Part shown: positions 15,630-24,467 of the stretch, one piece after another | How the letters are laid out: every line of letters starts with the position of its first letter | Position numbering within the stretch: the stretch's first letter is position 1 | Assembly (NCBI RefSeq): GCF_010685995.1 | Contig: NZ_JAAGWK010000023.1 | Location: forward strand, 1 to 39,729 | Length of the DNA stretch: 39,729 nt | From: Goekera deserti | GTDB lineage: Bacteria; Actinomycetota; Actinomycetes; Mycobacteriales; Geodermatophilaceae | Direction: 5' to 3' | Program-made: the position numbers and the translations under genes | Notes under the pieces: model-generated | What the model was told of the DNA's origin: nothing | Database searches by the model: none | What the model saw: the letters and a program-made list of their open reading frames with translations, nothing else

Positions 15630-18251
15630 TCAGGACGCCGACAGCGTCCCGTCCGGGGCGGAGGTGAGCCGGCCGGCGGCCAGGCCCTGGGCCAGCACCT
15701 CGTCCAGGTGCGCGACGAGCACCGGGGTGCGCCGGTTGTAGCCGAGCACCTGCAGCGTGCCCAGGAACAGCGCGTCCCTGGTCATCCCGTCGCTCGCCCG
15801 GCACAGCGCGGCCATGGCGTTGACGATCTCCTGCGGCGGCACGTGCTCCAGCGGGCGGTCGGCGCTGGCGTTCTGCCGGCGGAACCCGATCCAGGACGAC
15901 GGCTCCAGGCCCTTGGGCCAGATGAAGTCACCGTGCACGGTCACCGTCGGCAGCAGCAGGGACAGGATCTGCTGGCGGCGGGTCTCGCTGAGCCGGCTGA
16001 GCCCGAACGCGTGCGCGGTCAGCTTCGCCAGCCGCTCCTGGTGGATGGGGCCCTCGGCCTTGATCCCGGCGGTGAGCACCCGCCGGACGGTGCGCGCGGC
16101 CGTCGGGTCGTTGAGCCGGTCGAGCAGGGCCCGGTCGCCGACGGCGTCCGGGGTCCACGGCACGAACGGCTTCTCACCGACCAGCGCACCGGGCAGCCGC
16201 ACGCTGCGGGCGGCAGCGCGCGGGGCCGGCCGCGCGGCCGGGGTCCGGGCCGCGCGCTCGGTGCGGGCGGCCGGCGCCTGCTCCCCGGCCGGGGCCTCGG
16301 GGGCCGCGACGGGCTCCACGGTCGCCACGGCCTCCACGGCGACCACGGGAGCGGCCTCGTCGACGACGTCGGTGGGCTCCTCGGTCTCGTCCTCGTCGGC
16401 CAGCGGCCACTCGTCCTCGACGGCGTCCTCGGCCGCGGCCTCCTGCACCGCGGCCGCGACGTCGTCGTCGCTGGGCACCGGCGGCACGAGCGTCAGCGGG
16501 GGGACGGCGAACGGCGTCGCGGCGACCGGCATCGCGCTCAGCGGGGTGCCGGCCAGCGGTGCGGCCGCGGCGGTGCCGGCGGTCGCGGCGACGGTGGCCA
16601 CGGCAACAGGGGCTACCGCGTCGACCGGGCCGGTGGCGGCAGCCGGCAGCTCGGCCGGCGGGGCCTTGAGCGGGGACTCGCCCGGGGCCTCCAGCGCGGG
16701 ACGGGCGGCGGGCAGTGCCCGCAGCGGCCGCACCGGGGCGAGCTCGGGTGCGGCCGCGGCCCGGTGCGGGGCGAGCGCCCGCTGGTCGTCGGCCTCGGCG
16801 GCGTGCACCGCGGAGGTGACGGCGGCGACCAGGCCGCAGTCGAAGGCGTGCGCGGCGGTCGCGGCGGGCAGCGCGCCGGACAGCAGGGCGTCGTGCACGT
16901 CCTGCATCCCGGCGTCCCGCAGCGGTGCCAGCGTGGTGAGCAGCTCGACGCGGCGGCGCAGCGAGGTGCGCGCCCGGTCGTCGACCAGCCGCTCCGGCCG
17001 GGTCATGATCCAGCGGACGACGATGCCGTCGTCGGTGCACCAGGCGGTCATCCGCTCAGGCGTGCTGCCGGTGACCTGGGTGAGGGCGGCGAGGGCGTCG
17101 CGCAGCCGGGCGACGGCCGCGCCGGCCGGCCGGTCGAGCACCGGGCCGTCGTCGAGGAACCAGCGCAGCGCGGCGGAGAAGCTGCTGGAGCCCTCCAGTG
17201 CGCGGCCCATCCGGCGCAGCCAGCCGAGCTGGCCGTCGACGAGCTGGCGGCCGGACGGGGTGAGCGGGTTCCAGCCGGCCGGCAGGGAGACCCCGGGCAC
17301 CGCGGCGACCCGCGCCGCGACGGCCCGTGCCTCGCCCTGGAACTGGAGCAGCCGGCCGGTCAGCGCCGGCAGGTCGCGCAGCGGGACCCGGGTGCCGGGC
17401 TGCAGGGCGGGCAGCAGCTGGGTGCGCACCGTGGTCAGCCGCCGGCGCCGGCGGAGCCAGCTGACGCCGGGCGCGGGCTGTGACATCGCGTGCAGGTCGG
17501 CCAGCGGCAGGTCGAGGACGGCCGGGGTGGCGTCGGCGAGGGCGATGCGGCTGGCGGTGGCCAGCGCGGCCAGTTCCACGGCGACCGCGCCGCACTGGTC
17601 GGCCCAGGCCGCGGTGCGGGTGCGGTCCAGCACGTCCAGGCCGATGCGGGGGCCACTGAGCAGGGCGGCCAGCGCGCCGAGGTCGCCGGTGGTGCGGGCC
17701 TTGCGGACGATGCCGGTGATGCCGCGGTGCGGGGTCAGCCCGCTGATCGCGTCGTCCACGGCCACGGCGGCGTCCCAGGCGGCGACGACGTCGATGGTGG
17801 GGTCGAGCAGGAACGACCACGGGCCCCGCTCGCTGGGGCGGGCCAGCTCGGCGATCGCCGGGACCAGGGCGAGGGCGCGGCGCACCCGCTCGAACGACTC
17901 CGGCGTGGTGGACGTCAGGAACTCCTCGGGCAGCCGCAGCGCCAGCGACGTGCCGGGCCGGGCGGCCGGCGGCGTGGCGTCGGTGTCGCGGGGCGCGGTG
18001 TCCCGGGGCGCGGTGTCCCGGGGCGCGGTGTCCCGGGGTGCGGTGTCCCGCCGAACGCTGGCGACGCGCAGCGGCTGGACCGGGCCGGCCGACGTGGTGC
18101 TGTCGTCAGCCCGGCCGGCAGCCGGGCGGCGCGGGTCGCCCGCCCGCGTGCCGGGGTGGTCCACGGCCCGCAGCGCGGACCCGTGCACCGTCCTGGCGGG
18201 CACGGAGACCGTCTCGGTGGAGCTCAGCTGCACATGTCCTGCATCGCCCAT
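15630..18251 (-). CDS. Motor-less paralogue of the adjacent DUF4011/DUF3320 helicase
   Basis: 873 residues with no Walker A, Walker B or nuclease motif. Residues about 108-485 align colinearly with residues 845-1220 of the neighbouring giant helicase, the region between its motifs I and II. Matching blocks include VRRALALVPAIAELARP against VRRVLGRLPDVADLARP, LDVLDRTRTAAWA against LDLLDETRSARWA, WLRRRRRLTTVR against WFGRRRRLTAVR, and AVPGVSLPAGWN against AVPGLRVPATWN. Then comes an Ala/Pro/Val-rich linker (about 500-690) and a C-terminal DUF3320 domain (about 695-873: PFVPWTP, GPIHQERL, RPLEHVPPQEIVNAM). The N-terminus has four copies of A-P-R-D-T from a 15-bp repeat. ATG 18251 follows a -10-like TAGACA at 6 nt, identical in spacing to the helicase gene. 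I infer a partner or regulatory subunit of the helicase. A decayed helicase is less likely because the frame is intact and both retained modules are well conserved. Confidence 0.8.
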   Translation of the reverse strand: MGDAGHVQLSSTETVSVPARTVHGSALRAVDHPGTRAGDPRRPAAGRADDSTTSAGPVQPLRVASVRRDTAPRDTAPRDTAPRDTAPRDTDATPPAARPGTSLALRLPEEFLTSTTPESFERVRRALALVPAIAELARPSERGPWSFLLDPTIDVVAAWDAAVAVDDAISGLTPHRGITGIVRKARTTGDLGALAALLSGPRIGLDVLDRTRTAAWADQCGAVAVELAALATASRIALADATPAVLDLPLADLHAMSQPAPGVSWLRRRRRLTTVRTQLLPALQPGTRVPLRDLPALTGRLLQFQGEARAVAARVAAVPGVSLPAGWNPLTPSGRQLVDGQLGWLRRMGRALEGSSSFSAALRWFLDDGPVLDRPAGAAVARLRDALAALTQVTGSTPERMTAWCTDDGIVVRWIMTRPERLVDDRARTSLRRRVELLTTLAPLRDAGMQDVHDALLSGALPAATAAHAFDCGLVAAVTSAVHAAEADDQRALAPHRAAAAPELAPVRPLRALPAARPALEAPGESPLKAPPAELPAAATGPVDAVAPVAVATVAATAGTAAAAPLAGTPLSAMPVAATPFAVPPLTLVPPVPSDDDVAAAVQEAAAEDAVEDEWPLADEDETEEPTDVVDEAAPVVAVEAVATVEPVAAPEAPAGEQAPAARTERAARTPAARPAPRAAARSVRLPGALVGEKPFVPWTPDAVGDRALLDRLNDPTAARTVRRVLTAGIKAEGPIHQERLAKLTAHAFGLSRLSETRRQQILSLLLPTVTVHGDFIWPKGLEPSSWIGFRRQNASADRPLEHVPPQEIVNAMAALCRASDGMTRDALFLGTLQVLGYNRRTPVLVAHLDEVLAQGLAAGRLTSAPDGTLSAS
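17983..18050. repeat. 15-bp tandem repeat inside the motor-less paralogue gene
   Basis: About 4.5 copies of GTGTCCCGGGGCGCG, with single-base changes in the first and fourth copies, encode repeated A-P-R-D-T. The unit is a multiple of three, so copy-number change would lengthen or shorten the N-terminal linker without shifting the frame. Confidence 0.85.
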
Positions 18252-18257
18252 GCGTGC

Positions 18258-18263
18258 TGTCTA
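18258..18263 (-). promoter_or_regulatory. -10-like TAGACA for the motor-less paralogue gene
   Basis: TAGACA on the minus strand, preceded by CCGG, ends 6 nt before ATG 18251. The same hexamer, context and spacing occur before the helicase gene. No ribosome site is present, so a leaderless transcript is likely. Confidence 0.5.
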
Positions 18264-18420
18264 CCGGCCCCGGGCGCTGAGGTCCCGGAGCCGACCGCAC
18301 GCCTGGGGCGGGTGTGACGGGGCGGCACGGATGAGCAGGGTGCGGCCACGCTGCGGTGATCGTGACGGACCCGTGCGTAGCGCAACCGTCTGTCCGGCGG
18401 GCACGCGTCGGCGGGGTGGG

Positions 18421-21400
18421 TCAGGCGGTCAGCAGGCCCGAGGGGCGGGCCTGCAGCCGCCCGCTGTCGACGGCGCCGCGGAGCACCACGTCGAGCTGCG
18501 CGACCAGCGCCGGGGTGCGCCGCCGGTGACCGAACACCTCGAGGGTCTGGGTCACCAGCTCCTCCGGTGCCATGCCGAGCCCGGCGCGGCACAGCGCCAC
18601 CATCGCGTTGACGACCTCCTCCGGCGCCACGTGCTCCAGCGGGCGGTCGACGTCGCCCGGGGTGCGCCGGAAACCCGGCCAGCTCAGCCGGTCCAGCTCG
18701 GCTGGCCAGGCGAACTCGCCCTCCCACGCGCCCGGTGGCACCAGCGCGGCCAGCGACTCCCGGCGCGCCTCGCCCACCCGGGCCAGCCCGAAGGCGCCGG
18801 CGACCAGCCGGGTCAGCCGGTCGCGGTGCACCGGGCCCTCGGCGGCGATGCCGGCCGCGACCACGGCGGCCACCTTCCGCGCGACCACGGCGTTGTCCAG
18901 CCGGTCGAGCATGCTGCGCTCGCCGGCCACCGGGGGCGCCCACGGGACGAACCGTTCCTCCCCGTCGAGCAGCGGCGGGGCGGGCACGGCCGCCGGCACC
19001 GGCACCGGCACCGGCACCGGCACCGGCACCGGTACCGGCACCGGGGGGCGCCCGGTGGGCAGCCGGTGGACCGGCTGCTCCAGCGCGGCGACCAGCCGGT
19101 CGACCACCGGGCCGTGGTCGGCGAGCCAGTCGGGCAGCCACACGCGCTCGACCAGCGGCCAGCGCAGCAGCCCGGACAGCACCTCGGTCGGCAGCCCGTC
19201 GCGGTCACCGACGGTGCGCCGGCGGGCCCAGGCGGGGCCGTCCAGCAGCACCGCCATCACCGGTGTGTCCGGCTCCGCGGGGCGCGCGACGGACAGGTCG
19301 ACCTTGAAGTCCGACAGCCCGACGTCGGTGCGCACCACCAGGCCCCGGGCCCGCAGCGCGTCGGCGATCTGTTCCCGGTGCCGGTCGGGCACCGCGGCCA
19401 CCCGGCCGTCCCGGGGCAGGGCGTCGGTCCCGTCCGCGGCGAGGTCCAGGTAGGCCCGCAGGTGGGCCAGCCCCACCGAGGTGGTCTCCTCCGCGCGCAG
19501 CTGGGCGGGGTCGAAGCTGCAGAAGACCACCACCTGCCGGCGGGCGCGGGTGACCGCGACGTTGAGCCGGCGCTCGCCGCCGGTGCGGTTGAGCGGCCCG
19601 AAGTTCAGCGGCAGCCGGCCGCGGGCGTCGACGCTGAAGGCGGTGGAGAACAGCACGACGTCCCGCTCGTCGCCCTGCACGTTCTCCAGGTTCTTCACGA
19701 ACAGGCCCTCGCCGTCGGTGCGCTCCAGTGCCTCGACCAGCCGCTCGTCCCCGGCGTCGCGCAGCAGGCCGTCGATCAGCGCCCGCTGCTGCACGTTGAA
19801 GGTGACCACCCCGATCGAGGGCAGCGTGTCGGGGGAGGCGGCGAACCGCCGCCGGATCTCGGCCACCACCGCGTCGGCCTCGACCGGGTTGGTGCGCAGC
19901 ACCCCGGCCGGCCCGGACCGGTGGAAGTGCCCCGGCACACGCACCAGGGAGACGCCGCGGCCGTCGACCGCCGAGGACGCCCGGCCGTGCACCGGGGCCG
20001 GGAAGGAGGACAGCCGGCCGTCGTAGTACTGGGCGTTGCTGAAGGCGATCAGCGACTCGTCCTGGCTGCGGTAGTGCCAGCTCAGCCAGCGCTGCGGCAC
20101 CCGGGCCTGCACGCACTCGGAGAGGATGCTCTCCTCGTCCTCCACCAGCTCCAGCAGCTCGGCCGCACCGCCGTCGCCGGGCAGCTCGTCGGCGCCGGCG
20201 GACGGTTCGCCGAACGAGGTGGGCGGCATCTGCCGGCTGTCCCCGACCACGACCGCCGCCCGGGAGCGACCCAGTGCCCCGATGGCGTCGGCGACCCGGA
20301 TCTGCGAGGCCTCGTCGAACACCACCACGTCGAACAGCCCGGCCCGGGCGGGGAAGAAGCGGGCCACCGAGTCGGGGCTGACCAGCATGCACGGCGTGAC
20401 CGCGGTGATCAGGTCGCCGTAGGTGGCCATCAGCCCGCGGACACCCAGGCCGCCGCGGGTCCGGGCCAGCTCGCGCTGCAGGGCGCCCACGTGGCCCACG
20501 CCGGTGGCGGCGTCGAAGGGGCGCCGGCCGAGCACCTGCGCGGGCACGGCCTGCGCCTGGTGGGCGCGCATCGCCCGGGCGGCGCCGGTGAAGCGCCGGA
20601 TGCCGCGCTCGTGCGCGGGCCCGTCGAAGCCGGCCAGGCCGGTCGCGGACAGCCGCTCGTCGACCGACGCCTCGGCCAGCCCCCGGTCGAAGCCGCGCAC
20701 CGCGTCGTCGGCCGGGACCCCACCGTGCAGCAGGACCCGCCGGGCGGCGTCCAGGCCGGCCTCCCGCAGCGGCTCCACGGCGCGCAGCAGCTCCAGCCAG
20801 CGCTGCAGAGAGGGTGCACCCGGCTGGTGCAGGGCCCGCTCGGCTCGGCCCGCGGCCCACCGGCCGAGCAGACCGGCGCTGCCGGCCCACTCCTCCAGGC
20901 AGCCCGGCGGTGCGCCGCAGACGGCCGCCGTCCGCCGTCCGGCGTCCCGGGCGGCGGTGAGCGCTGCGACCGTGGCCGCGTCGGCGGCGCCCGGGGCGCC
21001 GGCGGCCAGGTGCGCGCGCAGTGCCACGGCGAAGCCGGCGCCGCTGCGGTCGTCCACGGCGTGGCCGGCCGCGGCCAGCCACGCGACCTGGTCGCGCAGC
21101 AGGTGCGGGTCGACCAGCACGTTCCAGGTGGCCGGCACCCGCAGGCCGGGCACGGCCGCGGCCCGGGCAGCCAGCCGCCGAACGGCGGTCTGGGTCTCCA
21201 GCAGGGACGCGGCCAGAACCGGCACCGCCGCCGGGGCCACGTCGGCGCCGGGCAGCAGCGTGGGTGCCAGCCGGTCGCGCACGGCGGTGAGCCGGCGCCG
21301 CCGGCCGAACCAGCCGGAGTCGGCCGCGGCCCGGGCCGCGGCCTCGATCTCGGTCAGCGGCAGGTCCAGGGCGGCCGGCCCCGCGACCTCCCGCCACGGC

Positions 21401-24312
21401 GGGACGGTGCCGGCCAGCGCGGCCGCCTCGGCCACCAGGTCCGCGGTGGCCCGGGCCCAGCGGGCCGACCGGGTCTCGTCGAGCAGGTCCAGCGGGACGG
21501 CCGGGCCGTCGCTGAGCAGGGCGAGCACGCCGAGGTCCTCCGGGCCGCGCGCGGCGGCCAGCACGGGTGCCAGCGGGCCGCCGGCGGGCAGCGCGGCCAG
21601 CGCGGCGTCGAGGTCCTGCGCCGCGGCAGCGACGGCACCGGCGTCGACGGCAGGGGAGTCCAGCCAGGCCCACGGGTGCTCCGGCCGCGGCCGGGCCAGG
21701 TCGGCGACGTCGGGCAGCCGGCCCAGCACGCGGCGCACGTGGGCGGTGGTGTCCGGGGTCGCGCTGCCGACGAAGGCCGCGGGCACCGGCAGGGCCGGGA
21801 CGTCGCTGCCGGCCGCGAGCACCCCGGTGCGCGCGGAGTACAGCGACAGCCCGGCGCCGTTGGCCTCGTGCAGCCGCTCGGCGTACCGGGCCAGGCTGCG
21901 CCGCGCCGAGCGCAGCTGCTCGGCGTCGGCGGCCATGCCCTGCTCGTCGACGGCCACGAGGTGGTCCAGCGCAGCCCGCACCTGCGCGCGCACGGCGCCG
22001 GGCTTGCTGCCCTTGTCGTGCAGGTCCAGCGCGAAGGGCCCCATGCCGACGGTCTCCAGCCGGCGGGCCACGACGTCCAGCGCGGCCCGCTTCTCGGCCA
22101 CGAACAGCACCCGCTTCCCGTCGGCCACCAGCCGGGTGAGCAGGTTGGTGATGGTCTGCGACTTGCCCGTGCCCGGGGGCCCCTCCAGCACGAAGGTGCG
22201 CCCGGCGGCGGCCTCGGCCACCGCGCCCAGCTGCGAGGCGTCCGCCGCGACCGGGCACGCCGCGGCCAGCTCGTCCAGGTCGGTGTTCGCCGCCGGGGGC
22301 GCGGCCGGGTCCCGGAAGGGGTCGGTGGGGGAGTGCGTGAGGTGGGCGACCAGCGGGTTGCCGGTGAAGTCGGCCCAGTGCTCGTCGAGGTCCTTCCACA
22401 GCCGGAACTTGGCGAACTGCAGCACCGCGATCTCGGCGGTCGGCTCGACCCGGTGGGAGAGCCCGGCGGCGGCCAGTGCCAGCCGCATCGCCTGCAGGCC
22501 GGCGTCGAGGTCGATGCCCGAGCCGTCCTCGGTGGGCTCGGCCAGCCCGGGCACCTCCAGGCCGTGCACCTGCCGCAGCTTCTCCAGCAGGCACCAGTTC
22601 GGGGTGCTGCCGCCGGTCTCGTCCAGCGCCAGCCGGTAGGCGCCCTCCCGGGACGCCGGGGTGAGGCGCACGGGCACCAGCACCAGCGGGGAGCGCAGCG
22701 GGCGGCCGTCAAGCTGCCAGGCCAGCGTGCCCAGCGCCAGGTACAGGTTGTTGGCCCCGGTCTCCTCCACCACCGTCTTCGCCCGGTGCGCCAGCGCCCG
22801 CAGCCGGGTGAGGTAGGAGGCCCGGGGCACGTCGGTGTAGACCGAGCGCCGGTCGGTGAGCAGCTGGGCCAGCTGCTCCTGCGGCAGCTCGCGGCCGGTG
22901 CCCAGCCCGCGCTCCTGCTGCACCGCGGCGATCTGGTCGGCCGGCAGCAGGGTGAGCGGCGTGCCCGCCGTGACCAGGTCCTCCAGGGTGGCCAGGTGGG
23001 TGTCGGGCACGGTGAGCGCCAGGCCGCCGCGCGCCCCGGAGTTGATCAGCCGGTTGCGCAGGCTGAGGTCGAGCAGCGCGTTCTTCCACTGCTGCACGCG
23101 GGGCGGCGGTGCCGGGCGGGACGGGCTGCCGGCCGGCACGGCCGCGGGCTCGGGGCCGCCCGACGCCGGTGCCGCCGCCGGCGCCACCGCCGGGCGGTAC
23201 TCCACGACCTGCACCCCGCCGTCGGCGTCCCGGGTGCGCGCGGGCAGCGGCAGCACGCCGTCCCGGCGGGCCTGGTGCACGTCGGTCACGCCGAGCACCT
23301 CGTCCAGCTCGCCGGACAGCCACCGGACGTAGGGCGGGCGGGCGGTGTCGGAGACGGCCACCGGCTCGGCGCGGGCGGTGAGCATCGTGGTCTCGACCAG
23401 GCCCACCAGGCCGAGGTCGACCAGGTTGACCAGGGGCGCGACGTCGGTGACCGCGGCGCTGCCCGCCGACAGCTCCTCGCGCCACCAGCCCAGGAACGCG
23501 TGGCCCTCGACCAGCCACAGCAACGGCCGGACGCCGGCCTGCTCCAGCGCCGCGGCGAGCACCACCACCGTGTCCAGGCAGGTGCCCACCCGGCCGTCGA
23601 GCACCTCGCCGGGCGTGCGCACCTTCTGGCCGACGTCGGCCCAGCTGGCCGGTGGCTCGGCATAGCGCACCTGCCGCTGCTGCAGGGCGGTGCACAGCGA
23701 GGTGACGATCTCGTCCACCCGCTCCGGCCCGGACTGGTAGCCCTGGACCGAGGGGCTCCCGGTGCGCCGCTGCAGGTCCTCGGCGGCCTCGGCGACCAGC
23801 CCGGCCACGGCCGGGTGGTTGGGCTGCACGAAGGCCGCGAGCATCTCCAGCGCCAGGGTCGGTGGGGTGGCCAGCCACTGGCCGGCGGCGAGCACCTGCA
23901 CCGGCGTGCCGGTGCTGGCCAGCAGCGTGTCACCGGACAGCAGCTCGGCGGTGATCGTGCCGGGCCGCTGCTCCTCGACCTGCAGCGTCGCCGCGGGGTC
24001 CAGCCGCAGGCCGAGGTCGGTGAGCACCGTGGTGGCACCGGGCTCGAGGTCGACCAGCCGCTCCAGCGGGGGGCCGAGCGGGCCCTCGGCGTCCCGGACG
24101 GACAGCCGGAGCGTGGCGCCCCGCACCGACCCGGCCGGGTGGCTGATCGCCACCCGGGTGACCACCCGCACCCGGTTGTGCGCCAACGCGTAGCTGAGCA
24201 CCGGGGTGGAGGTGACCTCGACGGTCGTGCCGGCGGTCGGCCGTGCGGCCGGGTCTGCGGGGTCTGCCGGGTCGGCCGGGTCGGCCAGGTCGGTCCCGAC
24301 CGCTTCTGTCAT
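18421..24312 (-). CDS. Giant multidomain SF1 helicase: transglutaminase-like, DUF4011, helicase, Vsr-like nuclease, DUF3320
   Basis: 1963 residues. A transglutaminase-like segment with GTCLDTVVVLAAALEQAG (Cys near 245) and EGHAFLGWW (His near 269) precedes the DUF4011 signature WKNALLDLSLRNRLINS (near 408). The SF1 motor is split by a large insert: motif I LEGPPGTGKSQT (about 704-715), motif II VVFDEASQI (about 1327), motif III VVVGDSRQMPPTSF, motif IV WHYRSQDESLI, motif V NVQGDERDVVLFS, motif VI LNVAVTRARRQVV (about 1587). A Vsr/MTES_1575-like nuclease follows (about 1650-1735: DFKVDLSV, LLDGPAW, DRDGLPTEVL), then a (PV)n linker and DUF3320 (about 1785-1963). The usual nuclease strand I-E-C-D-G reads V-L-L-D-G here, so the acidic residue before Asp is missing. 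Related proteins are linked with antiviral or DNA-processing loci; the activity of this one is inferred. ATG 24312 lies 6 nt after a -10-like TAGACA. Confidence 0.88.
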   Translation of the reverse strand: MTEAVGTDLADPADPADPADPAARPTAGTTVEVTSTPVLSYALAHNRVRVVTRVAISHPAGSVRGATLRLSVRDAEGPLGPPLERLVDLEPGATTVLTDLGLRLDPAATLQVEEQRPGTITAELLSGDTLLASTGTPVQVLAAGQWLATPPTLALEMLAAFVQPNHPAVAGLVAEAAEDLQRRTGSPSVQGYQSGPERVDEIVTSLCTALQQRQVRYAEPPASWADVGQKVRTPGEVLDGRVGTCLDTVVVLAAALEQAGVRPLLWLVEGHAFLGWWREELSAGSAAVTDVAPLVNLVDLGLVGLVETTMLTARAEPVAVSDTARPPYVRWLSGELDEVLGVTDVHQARRDGVLPLPARTRDADGGVQVVEYRPAVAPAAAPASGGPEPAAVPAGSPSRPAPPPRVQQWKNALLDLSLRNRLINSGARGGLALTVPDTHLATLEDLVTAGTPLTLLPADQIAAVQQERGLGTGRELPQEQLAQLLTDRRSVYTDVPRASYLTRLRALAHRAKTVVEETGANNLYLALGTLAWQLDGRPLRSPLVLVPVRLTPASREGAYRLALDETGGSTPNWCLLEKLRQVHGLEVPGLAEPTEDGSGIDLDAGLQAMRLALAAAGLSHRVEPTAEIAVLQFAKFRLWKDLDEHWADFTGNPLVAHLTHSPTDPFRDPAAPPAANTDLDELAAACPVAADASQLGAVAEAAAGRTFVLEGPPGTGKSQTITNLLTRLVADGKRVLFVAEKRAALDVVARRLETVGMGPFALDLHDKGSKPGAVRAQVRAALDHLVAVDEQGMAADAEQLRSARRSLARYAERLHEANGAGLSLYSARTGVLAAGSDVPALPVPAAFVGSATPDTTAHVRRVLGRLPDVADLARPRPEHPWAWLDSPAVDAGAVAAAAQDLDAALAALPAGGPLAPVLAAARGPEDLGVLALLSDGPAVPLDLLDETRSARWARATADLVAEAAALAGTVPPWREVAGPAALDLPLTEIEAAARAAADSGWFGRRRRLTAVRDRLAPTLLPGADVAPAAVPVLAASLLETQTAVRRLAARAAAVPGLRVPATWNVLVDPHLLRDQVAWLAAAGHAVDDRSGAGFAVALRAHLAAGAPGAADAATVAALTAARDAGRRTAAVCGAPPGCLEEWAGSAGLLGRWAAGRAERALHQPGAPSLQRWLELLRAVEPLREAGLDAARRVLLHGGVPADDAVRGFDRGLAEASVDERLSATGLAGFDGPAHERGIRRFTGAARAMRAHQAQAVPAQVLGRRPFDAATGVGHVGALQRELARTRGGLGVRGLMATYGDLITAVTPCMLVSPDSVARFFPARAGLFDVVVFDEASQIRVADAIGALGRSRAAVVVGDSRQMPPTSFGEPSAGADELPGDGGAAELLELVEDEESILSECVQARVPQRWLSWHYRSQDESLIAFSNAQYYDGRLSSFPAPVHGRASSAVDGRGVSLVRVPGHFHRSGPAGVLRTNPVEADAVVAEIRRRFAASPDTLPSIGVVTFNVQQRALIDGLLRDAGDERLVEALERTDGEGLFVKNLENVQGDERDVVLFSTAFSVDARGRLPLNFGPLNRTGGERRLNVAVTRARRQVVVFCSFDPAQLRAEETTSVGLAHLRAYLDLAADGTDALPRDGRVAAVPDRHREQIADALRARGLVVRTDVGLSDFKVDLSVARPAEPDTPVMAVLLDGPAWARRRTVGDRDGLPTEVLSGLLRWPLVERVWLPDWLADHGPVVDRLVAALEQPVHRLPTGRPPVPVPVPVPVPVPVPVPAAVPAPPLLDGEERFVPWAPPVAGERSMLDRLDNAVVARKVAAVVAAGIAAEGPVHRDRLTRLVAGAFGLARVGEARRESLAALVPPGAWEGEFAWPAELDRLSWPGFRRTPGDVDRPLEHVAPEEVVNAMVALCRAGLGMAPEELVTQTLEVFGHRRRTPALVAQLDVVLRGAVDSGRLQARPSGLLTA
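18995..19042. repeat. Hexanucleotide GGCACC tandem tract in the helicase gene
   Basis: Eight consecutive GGCACC units (the seventh is GGTACC) encode a Val-Pro dipeptide tract linking the nuclease and DUF3320 domains. Slippage would preserve frame and change linker length only. Confidence 0.9.
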
Positions 24313-24318
24313 GGCCCC

Positions 24319-24324
24319 TGTCTA
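24319..24324 (-). promoter_or_regulatory. -10-like TAGACA for the giant helicase gene
   Basis: TAGACA on the minus strand, preceded by CCGG, ends 6 nt before ATG 24312. It is identical in sequence and spacing to the element before the paralogue gene. Confidence 0.5.
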
Positions 24325-24329
24325 CCGGG

Positions 24330-24346
24330 CCGGGGTGACACCCCGG
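24330..24346. promoter_or_regulatory. 17-bp palindrome upstream of the helicase gene
   Basis: CCGGGGTGACACCCCGG has perfect 8-bp arms around one central base and begins 5 bp beyond the -10-like element. It spans the area where a -35 would sit, so an operator is plausible. It is not present before the paralogue gene. Confidence 0.45.
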
Positions 24347-24467
24347 GACAGGCGGCCCGGCCCGTCGTGCCGGGGCGCCCGCGGTCGATGATCACGGGAC
24401 AGTAACGAAACGGCACCGGTGCCGCACCGGTCGGCACCCACCCTTCCGCCCGGCCACAGGCGCCGCT

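Noticed and set aside
17983-18050. CRISPR-like repeats
   Set aside because: Directly adjoining 15-bp units with no spacers, inside a coding frame.
18995-19042. Phase-variable tract
   Set aside because: The hexamer unit preserves the frame, so it cannot switch the gene off; only linker length can vary.
15757-24405. Plus-strand open frame of 2882 codons
   Set aside because: It is the antisense of the two large helicase-family genes; its translation is low-complexity Ser/Ala/Gly/Arg/Gln sequence, typical of shadow frames in very GC-rich DNA.
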